Shown: one piece after another, positions 52,134 through 59,735 of the stretch
How positions within the stretch are numbered: position 1 is the first letter of the stretch
How the letters are laid out: every line of letters starts with the position of its first letter
NCBI GenBank assembly: GCA_963709665.1
Contig: CAVPWU010000010.1
Location: forward strand, 1 to 64,000
Length of the DNA stretch: 64,000 nucleotides
Direction: 5' to 3'
From: DASZIT01 sp963709665
GTDB lineage: Bacteria > Actinomycetota > Acidimicrobiia > Acidimicrobiales > RAAP-2
Program-made: the position numbers and the translations under genes
Notes under the pieces: generated by a model
Seen by the model: the letters and a program-made list of their open reading frames with translations, nothing else
What the model was told of the DNA's origin: nothing
Databases searched by the model: none

Positions 52134-54977
52134 GTGACCAAGGGAGGGAGGAGGCGGGTCGCCGCGGCGACGGCTGTCATCGTCGCCGCCGTCGGGGTGC
52201 TGTCCCCGCTCGGTCCGTCGCGCACCGCCCACGCCGACCCTCCCGCCATTCCCACCCCCCTGTCGTGCTCGGCATCGTCGACGCTCGGCGTGACGTCGAT
52301 CAGCCAGCAGATGGGCCTGGTGGTCACCGGGGCGCCGGCCCAGTCGCTCCCCGGCAAGACCTTCACCCTGTCCATCGCCGATCCCGGCGAGGTGCTGCCG
52401 GCCACCCTCCAGGGGGACCCGGTCACCGGCGAGAGCGGGGTGCGGGTGGTGTACCCGGTGCCCGCCGGTGCCGCCTTCGTCTCCGCCTCCCTCAGCGGCG
52501 GCACCGACGTGGGTACCGGGGCCACCGTCGCCGAGGTCGCCGACACGGTCAGTCCGGGCCAGGACGACGTGGTGGAGACGGTGCCCGGTCCGATCGCCGC
52601 CGGACAGACCTTTGCGTTGCCCACCGTCAACCTCACCCTGACCGCCTCGGCGACGGTGGGGACGATCATCACCACCGACCTCCTCGATGTCCAGCCGGTG
52701 GGTTCCGCCACGGCCAGCCCGGATCCGGCGGTCGCCGCCACCTTGGCGGTGACCGCCCCCGGCACCGGCTCGGTGCCCGTCGCCACTGTCTGCTGGCCGA
52801 CGGCGACGGCCCCCACCGCCCTGTCGAGCACCACCGTGGTGTCGGTCGACACCACCCCACCGGCCATCAGCCTGACCAGCCCGGTGAGCGGCGCTGTCTA
52901 CACGGTCGGCCAGGTGGTCGACGCCACCTACAGCTGCAGCGACGTGGCCAGCTACGGCGTGGCCAGCTGCAGCGGACCGGTGGCCAGCGGCTCGGCCATC
53001 GACACCTCCCGCGCCGGCGCCGCGAGCTTCACGGTGACCGCCACCGACGCCAACGGCACCTCGGCCCAGCAGACCGTCTCCTACATGGTCGAGGTGCCCA
53101 CCACCGTGATCGGCCCGACGGATGCGGGGACCCTCCCGCTGGTCGCCGGCACCTCGTGCAGCTTCGGAGGAGCGGACTGCCCGGTGCCCACCGCGCCGGA
53201 GGCCACCTACCAGGTGATCTCGCCGGTGGCCGACGACGGCCCGCTGGTCATCGGTGACTCCCTCTCGGTCCAGTGGCAGGTCTACGAGCCAGGGGGCTAC
53301 TCGGCGGTCGGAGCCGGGGGACCCGGGTTGAGCTGGACGATCACGGCGCCGGCCGGCGCCGTCATCAACGGGCCGGTGACCACCTCGGCCACCGGCCTGA
53401 CGTCCCCCGCCGCCGGCCCCGGATCGTCGGTCGGCGCCGGTGCCTGCTCCAACGCCACCTGCACGTCGCACACCACGGCGGCGGGCATCCTGTTGGTGAA
53501 CGGTCGGGGGGAACAGGGCACCGGGTGGACCTACGACGCCGTCAACCAGTCGTCACTCGCCATGAGCTGGGCCGAGGACTCGGCGCCGGGGGTGGGCACC
53601 GACGGCCTGTACCTCGACATCCGGTACTCGCTGACCGTCACCCTGCCGGGCACGGTCACCCTGCCCGGGTTCCCGGCCCTCACCAGTCCCACCGGTCTGG
53701 CCACCGCCCCCCTGGCCAGCCCCAGCCCCCCGGTGTCGTTCTCCGTGACCGACCCGCTCCCTCCCACCGCCGCCATCACCTCCCCGGTGAACGGCGCCGT
53801 CTACGACTTCGGCCAGGTGGTCGACGCCGCCTACAGCTGCGCCGACCCGGTGGTCACCATCACCTCGTGCACCGGGCCGGTGGCCGACGGGGCGCCGATC
53901 GACACCACGAGCGCCGCCCCGGGTGGCGTGCACACCTTCACGGTGACCGCCACCGACTCGGTGGGGAACACCGCCACCACCCAGGTGGCGTACCACGTGG
54001 CCGCCACCCCGCCGGTGGCCACCCCGCAGAGCTACTCGGTGGCCTGGGGGGCCACCGCCAGCCTGCCGGTCGTGAGCGGGGACACCGCTACCGAGCTTCC
54101 CCTCGACCCCACCTCGGTGACCATCGTCACCCCGCCTGCCGACGGCACCGCCACCCCCAACCCGGACGGCTCGGTGACCTTCGTCGACAACCCGTCGCTG
54201 ACCTTTGCCAACGTCGTCCGCACCGGGACCTTCGACGACTCCTTCACCTACCAGGTGCGGGACACCGACGGCGATGTGTCGAACACCTCCACGGTCTCCC
54301 TCGCCGTCCTGCCGCAGCTGGTCGTCTCCCCCGTCGCCCCTCCGTTGGCCGGAGAGTTGACCTTGCAGCAGTCCCAGGCCCAACCCATCGATCCACTGGG
54401 TTCGATGGACGGGTCGTCGTGCAGCGCCACGCCGTTGCTGCTCGGAGGCCAGGCCGAGGACTCGTGCGGGCAGCTGGCGCCGGTGACGATCACCAACGCC
54501 GCCGGCAGCACCGCCGGGTGGTCGCTGACCGGCCAGGTCAGCGACTTCGTCGATCCCTCCGCCCCGTCGTCGACCACCTGCGACACCCCGGCGGACTACA
54601 GCGAGCTGTGCATCCCGGGCGGCGACCTGGGGTGGTCCCCGACCGCCACCGTGGACTCGGTGCTGCCCGGATCGTCAGCGGTGGTGCAGCCGGGCGGGGC
54701 CGTCGGCCCGGCCCCGATGACCGCCGCCAACCCCTCGTTGCCCGGGGCCAGGTACCCGCTGGCCTGGGACCTCTGGCCGTCGGTCTCCGCCCCGGGGATC
54801 ACCGTCAAGCCACCGGCCGGGCTCCACGACACGCCCCAGGTGCTCTGCCAGTCGACGACGGCCAGCTCGGGGGGCTCGTTCACCTGCGGCGCCGGGCTCA
54901 TCCTCCCGGTCCCGGCGTCGACCGCCGCCTCCAGCGGCCCCGGATTCCAGGCGACCCTGACGTTGACGCTGTCGTAA
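52134..54977 (+). CDS. Secreted Ig-like protein with C-terminal WxL-like domain (2)
   Basis: A 947-residue exported protein from GTG 52134 (GGGAGG upstream). The signal peptide ends HADPPA. An N-terminal domain of about 200 residues is followed by two homologous Ig units (SPVSGAVYTVGQVVDATYSC and SPVNGAVYDFGQVVDAAYSC), each with Cys pairs. Next comes a Big_9/cadherin-like unit (PPADGTATPNPDGSVTFVDN) and a WxL-like C-terminal domain: TITNAAGSTAGWSLTGQVSD, DLGWSPTAT, ending FQATLTLTLS. It is the larger paralogue of the preceding gene. The DUF916 gene follows 71 bp downstream on the same strand. Confidence 0.78.
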   Translation: MTKGGRRRVAAATAVIVAAVGVLSPLGPSRTAHADPPAIPTPLSCSASSTLGVTSISQQMGLVVTGAPAQSLPGKTFTLSIADPGEVLPATLQGDPVTGESGVRVVYPVPAGAAFVSASLSGGTDVGTGATVAEVADTVSPGQDDVVETVPGPIAAGQTFALPTVNLTLTASATVGTIITTDLLDVQPVGSATASPDPAVAATLAVTAPGTGSVPVATVCWPTATAPTALSSTTVVSVDTTPPAISLTSPVSGAVYTVGQVVDATYSCSDVASYGVASCSGPVASGSAIDTSRAGAASFTVTATDANGTSAQQTVSYMVEVPTTVIGPTDAGTLPLVAGTSCSFGGADCPVPTAPEATYQVISPVADDGPLVIGDSLSVQWQVYEPGGYSAVGAGGPGLSWTITAPAGAVINGPVTTSATGLTSPAAGPGSSVGAGACSNATCTSHTTAAGILLVNGRGEQGTGWTYDAVNQSSLAMSWAEDSAPGVGTDGLYLDIRYSLTVTLPGTVTLPGFPALTSPTGLATAPLASPSPPVSFSVTDPLPPTAAITSPVNGAVYDFGQVVDAAYSCADPVVTITSCTGPVADGAPIDTTSAAPGGVHTFTVTATDSVGNTATTQVAYHVAATPPVATPQSYSVAWGATASLPVVSGDTATELPLDPTSVTIVTPPADGTATPNPDGSVTFVDNPSLTFANVVRTGTFDDSFTYQVRDTDGDVSNTSTVSLAVLPQLVVSPVAPPLAGELTLQQSQAQPIDPLGSMDGSSCSATPLLLGGQAEDSCGQLAPVTITNAAGSTAGWSLTGQVSDFVDPSAPSSTTCDTPADYSELCIPGGDLGWSPTATVDSVLPGSSAVVQPGGAVGPAPMTAANPSLPGARYPLAWDLWPSVSAPGITVKPPAGLHDTPQVLCQSTTASSGGSFTCGAGLILPVPASTAASSGPGFQATLTLTLS

Positions 54978-55048
54978 GGTGAGCACGCTGACGCGCATCC
55001 GGGGAAGGTCGTGCCGCACGGTGGAGGCGGCGCGAGAGAGTCAGGTCC

Positions 55049-56281
55049 ATGGCGAGTTCGGGGGGAATACCCATGCCTAAGGGAGCACGACCGACCACGC
55101 GTCGGTGGAAGTCCGCGATCGTGGCCATCGCTGTCACCGTCCCGCTGCTCGGCGTCCTGCTCGCCCCACCGGGGGCGGGGGCGATCACCACCGCGCCCGG
55201 GCCGTCGTCGAACTATCAGTTCTCGGTCGAGCCGTACTCGGCCCCGGGCGTCGCAGAGCGCTCGGAGTTCAACTACGAGCTCCAGCCCGGCCACACCGTC
55301 CTCGACCAGGTGGTCATCCTCAACACCAGCTCCAACCCCGAGGCGTTCACCGTCTACCCCGAGGACGCCACCAACGAGCCGGGGACCGGTGGCTTCGGCT
55401 TCCAACAGCAGGCGCAGATGCACAACACCGCCGTCGGCACCTGGGTCACGGTCGGACAGACCCAGTTCACCATTCCGGCCGGCAAGGAGGCGGTCGACAC
55501 CTTCCAGCTGGCCATTCCCGCTGACGCCGTGCCCGGGGACCACGTGGGCGCCATCGTGGTCCAGCAACTCCATCCGGAGGCCACGCCCCAATCGAAGGAG
55601 GGGGTCAATCTGGTCCTCCGCTTCGCCGTGCCGATGTACGTCCGGGTGGTGGGACCGGTCCGGCCCGCCATGACCATCGAGAACGTCACGGTGTTCCACC
55701 AGAGCCCGCTGTTCCCCTACCTGAGCGGCGGCGCCCAGGTGGCGGTGCGCTTCACGCTGGTCAATACGGGCAACGTGATCCTGACCCCCACCACCGCCAC
55801 CGTGTCGATCACGGCCCCGGTGGGGGGGACCATCCACCAGTACACCGTGCACCGGGGCACCGGGGCCCAGTCCAAGGCCAATCCGTTGCCGGCCCAGATG
55901 CTCCCGGGCGGGAGGTTGGTCCTCACCGAGCTGTGGAACGGGATCCCGCCCTTCGAGCCGTTGACCGCCCACGTGAGCGCCACGGCGTCGGAGCCGTCCT
56001 CGTCGGTGCCGGTGGTGGCCGCCGCCTCCGTCACCTTCTGGTACATCCCCTGGGTCACCACCCTCATCGTGGTAGCGCTGATCGTGGGCCTGATCCTCCT
56101 GTTGCGCCGCCGCAAGCGGCTGCGCCTGGCCGCCGCCGGAGGGGGCGCCGGAGCGGCGGGGGGGCCGCCGGAGGGAGCTCCGGCCACCGGGTCCCCGGAG
56201 GCGTCGGGACACTCGGAGGAACCCGCTCCCGACGAACCCGCGGCTCCGGCGGGAGGGCCGGTCGAGGAAGTCGGGGTATGA
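55049..56281 (+). CDS. DUF916 (WxL-interacting) membrane protein
   Basis: A 410-residue surface protein. After a signal peptide it has a DUF916-type peptidoglycan-binding domain (NYQFSVEPYSAPGVAERSEF ... VILNTSSNPEAFTVYPEDA ... IPADAVPGDHVGAIVVQ ... LVLRFAVPMYVRV). A second beta domain follows (AQVAVRFTLVNTGNVILTPT), then one membrane helix near 330-350 and a Gly/Ala/Pro tail in the cytosol. In Firmicutes such proteins hold WxL proteins in the wall. A second ATG eight codons on (55073) is an equally good start. It overlaps the next gene by ATGA. Confidence 0.83.
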   Translation: MASSGGIPMPKGARPTTRRWKSAIVAIAVTVPLLGVLLAPPGAGAITTAPGPSSNYQFSVEPYSAPGVAERSEFNYELQPGHTVLDQVVILNTSSNPEAFTVYPEDATNEPGTGGFGFQQQAQMHNTAVGTWVTVGQTQFTIPAGKEAVDTFQLAIPADAVPGDHVGAIVVQQLHPEATPQSKEGVNLVLRFAVPMYVRVVGPVRPAMTIENVTVFHQSPLFPYLSGGAQVAVRFTLVNTGNVILTPTTATVSITAPVGGTIHQYTVHRGTGAQSKANPLPAQMLPGGRLVLTELWNGIPPFEPLTAHVSATASEPSSSVPVVAAASVTFWYIPWVTTLIVVALIVGLILLLRRRKRLRLAAAGGGAGAAGGPPEGAPATGSPEASGHSEEPAPDEPAAPAGGPVEEVGV

Positions 56282-57279
56282 GTCGCATCCGTCCCGTCGG
56301 GTGGGCCGTGGGGGTGATGGTGTGGGCGGTCTTCAGACTGACCGCCTCCGTGGCACCCTGGGGCCCGGGAGCCGTCGACGTGGCCGGCGCCGCCACCGGT
56401 CCCACCGCGTCGGCCAGCACCCAGATCGCCTCGGCCGGTGAGCTGGTCACCCTCACCGGGGCCGGATGGACCCCGGTCGGCGACACCGTGCTGGTCCAGA
56501 TCTGCGGCCAGGACGCCGTCGACCTCAGCAGCGACTGCGACCAGTCCAACGCCGTCAGCGCCGCCATCCGGAGCGGCGGGGTGTTCTATGCCGGTCTCTA
56601 CGTCAAGGTCCCCCCGGTCCCCTGCCCCTGTGTCATCGTCGTCTCCGACCCCGGCGGCCAGTCGAGGAACCTGCCCCTGCAGATCGCCGGTGCGCCGGTG
56701 GCCGCCGTGCCCCCGACCCCGCGGAGCTCGGCACCCGCCACCCTGACCGCCAGCCTCACCACCCCGATCTCGGTGTCCTCGTGGTTCGGAGGCCCCCGGC
56801 GCGCCACCCTCGTGGTCCGTGTGACCAATGTCTCGGCGGCCAGCTTCCCCGACCCGGTGGCGGCGGTCACCGTGGGAAGGGGGACCGATCCCACCGAGTT
56901 CGCGGCGGGGGGCTCCCTGGCACCGGTGCCCGCCGGAGCCACCCGCACCGAGCGGTTCCCCGTCACCATCCCCGCCCCCACCTTCGGCCACTACACGGTG
57001 CGCGTCCAGCTGGGAACCGGCCTGGGGACGGTGGCCACCTCGGTGCCCACCAGCAGCTGGCCGTGGGGTTGGCTGGTGGTGCTGGGCGTCGTGGTGCTGG
57101 GGATGGTGCTGCGATCCATCCGCCGGCGCCGCCGGCGGGAACGGCAGCGGACGCCGGCCGATCCGGACCCGACCGACCCTCCCCCCGTGGACCCGCCGAA
57201 TGGCTCCGACCTGGCGGGGAGGTCGGCCACCGCTGACCACGGGAGCGAGACCGTGACCGTGACCGTGGGGGACGGCTGA
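56278..57279 (+). CDS. Exported Ig-like membrane protein of the WxL/DUF916 operon
   Basis: A 333-residue protein with an N-terminal signal or anchor (WAVGVMVWAVFRLTASVAPW). A first beta domain (SASTQIASAGELVTLTGAGW, Cys-rich VQICGQD and VPCPCVIV) recalls the neocarzinostatin-like Ig fold. A second CARDB-like domain (RATLVVRVTNVSAASFPDPV) is followed by a membrane helix (WGWLVVLGVVVLGMVL), a run of Arg, and a Pro/Asp-rich cytoplasmic tail. The function is unknown. Its ATG overlaps the DUF916 stop, and its stop overlaps the regulator start (TGATG), so all three are one coupled unit. Confidence 0.75.
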   Translation: MSRIRPVGWAVGVMVWAVFRLTASVAPWGPGAVDVAGAATGPTASASTQIASAGELVTLTGAGWTPVGDTVLVQICGQDAVDLSSDCDQSNAVSAAIRSGGVFYAGLYVKVPPVPCPCVIVVSDPGGQSRNLPLQIAGAPVAAVPPTPRSSAPATLTASLTTPISVSSWFGGPRRATLVVRVTNVSAASFPDPVAAVTVGRGTDPTEFAAGGSLAPVPAGATRTERFPVTIPAPTFGHYTVRVQLGTGLGTVATSVPTSSWPWGWLVVLGVVVLGMVLRSIRRRRRRERQRTPADPDPTDPPPVDPPNGSDLAGRSATADHGSETVTVTVGDG

Positions 57280-58094
57280 TGGTGGCGGTGATCGGCGAGG
57301 ACGACTGGGGGGCGGTCTACCCGTTCAGCGACCTGCTGGCGCCGCGCGTCGCGGCCCCGCGGGGACGACCGATCGTCCGGGCGGCGCTGGTGGTCGTCGA
57401 CTGCCAGCGGCCGTACGGGTCCCCCCCGGGCCTCATCGTCCGGTCGCTGGCCGGACTGGCCCGCCGGTCCGACTTCACCGTCTCCGACATCGGGGGGGCC
57501 GACGTCGATCTCGCCGTCAAGGAGTGCGAGCGATCGGCGGCCCGGGTGGCCCTCGTCCCCGTCTACCCGGTCCCCACCGGGGGTCGCTCGCTGATCGACG
57601 CTCTGGCGCGGTGGGAGGCACCGGCCACCCTCACCGAGCGCCTGGTCAAACAGCACTGCCTGGTGGTGGCCGTCAATCTGGGCGCCACGGCGGCGTCGAT
57701 GGCCGCCTGCATGGCCAACGGGGCGATCGGAGTACTCAACACGGAGGATCTCGAGCTGACCCTCCCGGGCGTCCGCGAGATCGTGGGCGACCGGAGGATC
57801 GCCCGTGCCCACTTCGACCAGGTCCACCGGTCCCACGTCGACCAGTCCCACCTGTCGGACCACTACCGGGCGCTGATGACGATGACCTCGGCCGAGCGGC
57901 GGATCCTGAGCGCCATGATGCTGGGCTGGTCGGCGTCCGACATCGCCCAGTCCCTGGTCGTCTCGCTCTCGACGGTCCGCTCCCACATCCGCTCCATCCT
58001 CTCCAAACTGGACGTGTCCTCACAGCTCGCCGCCGTGGCCATCGGCTACGGCGCCGACCCGGCTCGAACGCCCACCGGCGACCGCCGCATGTAG
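57279..58094 (+). CDS. LuxR-type regulator with degenerate receiver-like domain
   Basis: A 271-residue DNA-binding protein. The C-terminal LuxR/NarL helix-turn-helix is clear: TSAERRILSAMMLGWSASDI, AQSLVVSLSTVRSHIRSILS, KLDVSSQ. The N-terminal 190 residues are receiver-like in pattern (ALVVVDC ... CLVVAVNLGATAASMAACMANGAIGVLNTED) but without a clear phospho-acceptor Asp. It is translationally coupled to the surface-protein operon (TGATG), so it probably controls that operon or senses its assembly. Confidence 0.82.
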   Translation: MVAVIGEDDWGAVYPFSDLLAPRVAAPRGRPIVRAALVVVDCQRPYGSPPGLIVRSLAGLARRSDFTVSDIGGADVDLAVKECERSAARVALVPVYPVPTGGRSLIDALARWEAPATLTERLVKQHCLVVAVNLGATAASMAACMANGAIGVLNTEDLELTLPGVREIVGDRRIARAHFDQVHRSHVDQSHLSDHYRALMTMTSAERRILSAMMLGWSASDIAQSLVVSLSTVRSHIRSILSKLDVSSQLAAVAIGYGADPARTPTGDRRM

Positions 58095-58131
58095 GGGACG
58101 GGTCGGACCGGACGGGAGCCGACCCCCCGAT

Positions 58132-58335
58132 CAGCGCTCGATCATCCGCATCTGCTCCTCGCGGTGATGACCGCCCACCGGCGGGGTGACCTGGTCGAGC
58201 CGGGCGAGCTGGCCGGCGTCGGGCCCGATCCCGTCGGCGGCCACGTTCTCCTCCACCCGGGGACACCCGTTTGGTTCCCGGGATCGGGACGATGTCGTCG
58301 CCCCGGGCCAGGAGCCGGTACCGGACGATGTCGAC
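58132..58335 (-). pseudogene. C-terminal remnant of an aldo/keto reductase
   Basis: On the minus strand the tail of an aldo/keto reductase is readable: RLLARGDDIVPIPGTKRV, then after a one-base shift VEENVAADGIGPDAGQLARL and DQVTPPVGGHHREEQMRMIE with a stop at 58132. This is the normal last quarter of the family. The first 250 residues, including the catalytic Tyr, are gone. The winged-helix gene starts just beyond, so a deletion probably brought them together. Confidence 0.75.
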
Positions 58336-58347
58336 CCGGGCGGCCCG

Positions 58348-58665
58348 TCATCTCCGACGGCGACGGGCCCGGCCCCTCTCCTCGGCGGTGGGACGACCGG
58401 TGAGCAGGTCGAGGACCTCCCCGATGGCCTGTTCCCGATTGGTGATGTCGGGAAGCGGGAGATGGGTCTGGATCTCGTACCGATTGCGGCGTCCGTCCCG
58501 GAGTTTGAGAACGTAACCGGCCTCGGTGAGATCGTTCACGATCCCGTAGGCGCGCCGTTCGGTGATCGACAGGCTGGCGGCGATGTCCCGGAGCCGCGTG
58601 TCGGGATCGTGGGCGATGCACAACAGCGCTCGCCCGTGATTGGTGAGGAAGCTCCATTTCAACAT
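58348..58665 (-). CDS. Small winged-helix transcriptional regulator
   Basis: A 105-residue MarR/ArsR-like DNA-binding protein: WSFLTNHGRALLCIAHDP, then LRDIAASLSITERRAYGIVN as the recognition helix, then a wing (YVLKLRDGRRNRYEI). The end is Arg-rich. It belongs to a short helix-turn-helix family common in actinobacteria. Two palindromes lie within 50 bp upstream, suggesting self-control. Confidence 0.8.
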   Translation of the reverse strand: MLKWSFLTNHGRALLCIAHDPDTRLRDIAASLSITERRAYGIVNDLTEAGYVLKLRDGRRNRYEIQTHLPLPDITNREQAIGEVLDLLTGRPTAEERGRARRRRR

Positions 58666-59058
58666 CGGCCCAGTGTACTGGGAAAGACTAGAAATACATT
58701 GCTAGTTAGCAAGTTCGGGACTATTCTGTGCCCTACGCCCCGCGGAACATGCCGTTGATGACGGCGAGTTGTCCCGAGGGCTATCGAAGGAGCCGACCAC
58801 GCACCTCGCGGGGTCATCGGCAGAGTCTTCCTCGTGCAGCCGGCCATCGACGGTCGAACGCCGCACCGAATAGCCGTCGGCCATGTCCGCCCGGCCAGTC
58901 CCACTGGCCAAGAGTTCGACGCTCTTGCACGGCCAGGCAGCTACCCAGCTGGCGCATGCGGGATGTCGAGCACAAGGCGAACGCACATGGCATTTCCTAA
59001 TTCAGACTTCCGTCGACCGACCCTGCGACGTCGGGCTGCAGTGGCCTGATGTGCCCTG
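58666..59058. other. 393-bp intergenic zone with tandem hairpins
   Basis: No gene is supported here. Besides the palindromes near 58.7 kb, two adjacent hairpins stand out at 58893-58927: GGCCAGT-CCC-ACTGGCC directly followed by CAAGAG-N7-CTCTTG. Short open frames occur on both strands, but none shows a recognisable protein. It could be a decayed mobile element or an uncharacterised RNA. Confidence 0.4.
58669..58712. promoter_or_regulatory. Two palindromes upstream of the winged-helix gene
   Basis: CCCAGT-GT-ACTGGG (58669-58682) starts three bases before the start codon. TTGCTA-GT-TAGCAA (58699-58712) lies 16 bases further up in an AT-rich, promoter-like patch. Both have 6-bp arms around GT. 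Their position suits operators for the adjacent regulator. Confidence 0.5.
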
Positions 59059-59735
59059 ATGCCGTCGAGCCTGAGCCACGGGGCGAGGTTGCCCGGCTGG
59101 TGGACGGCGGCCACCTGTCCGCTCGGGCTCGTCGGGCTTGTCGGGGTCGGCCTGCAGGTCCATCAACATGCCCTGGCCGGGCTCGTCTCCCCCTCCCCCC
59201 GGCACGGGGCGTCGGGTCCGGTCGTCCCGGAACCGACCCAGACCGCCGCCCCGGCGGTCGCCAGGTCGACGCCGCTCTGGTTCCGGGTCCCGGCCATCAA
59301 CCTGTCGCTGCCGTTGACGCAGCTCGGCCTCAACGCCGATCGTACCGTCCAGGTTCCCACCGACGTCCAGCAACCCGGTTGGTACCAGGTGGGCCCTTCA
59401 CCCGGGCAGGTCGGATCGGCCGTCGTCCTGGGCCACGTCGACCGGGGTCCGGCGGCCTTCTTCCGGCTCGACAACTGCGGCCGGGGGACCCGGTGGTGGT
59501 CGGCTTGACCGACGGCGTCGTGGCGCACTCCGTGGCCGACTCCGTGGCCATCTCCACCAAGACCCGGTTCCCGTCCCCGGCGGCCTACGGGCCACGGGGC
59601 GGCAGCTCCCTGCAACGGGTGACGTGTGGCGGGACGTTCGACAACGCCACCGGCAGCTACCTGTCCAACGTCGTCGCCTACACCTCCCTGGTCGGCGTCA
59701 CCCCTCCGGTGGCGCCGGCCTCGGCGGGAACATGA
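59059..59735 (+). pseudogene. Class-F-like sortase, frameshifted near 59475
   Basis: The first part (59059-59508) has a membrane helix (CPLGLVGLVGVGLQV) and the sortase core with RVPAINLSLPLTQLGL, WYQVGPSPGQVGSAVVLGHV (catalytic His) and FFRLDN. The rest (GDPVVVGLTDG ... LQRVTCGGTFD with the catalytic Cys ... SNVVAYTSL) is in another frame up to 59735. Restoring one C (AACCTGCGG for AACTGCGG) at 59473-59480 gives an unbroken protein of about 225 residues. The Arg usually found shortly after TCGG in this class is not obvious (SYLSN). The stop overlaps the GGDEF-EAL start (ATGA). No LPxTG substrate is visible nearby. Confidence 0.75.

Noticed and set aside
56103..56281. Sorting signal in the DUF916 protein tail
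   Set aside because: The tail after the membrane helix is Gly/Ala/Pro-rich and has no LPxTG-type motif, so it is not an evident sortase substrate.
58702..58986. Small minus-strand protein of about 94 residues
   Set aside because: Biased composition, no ribosome site and no recognisable family; it covers the palindromes and hairpins instead.
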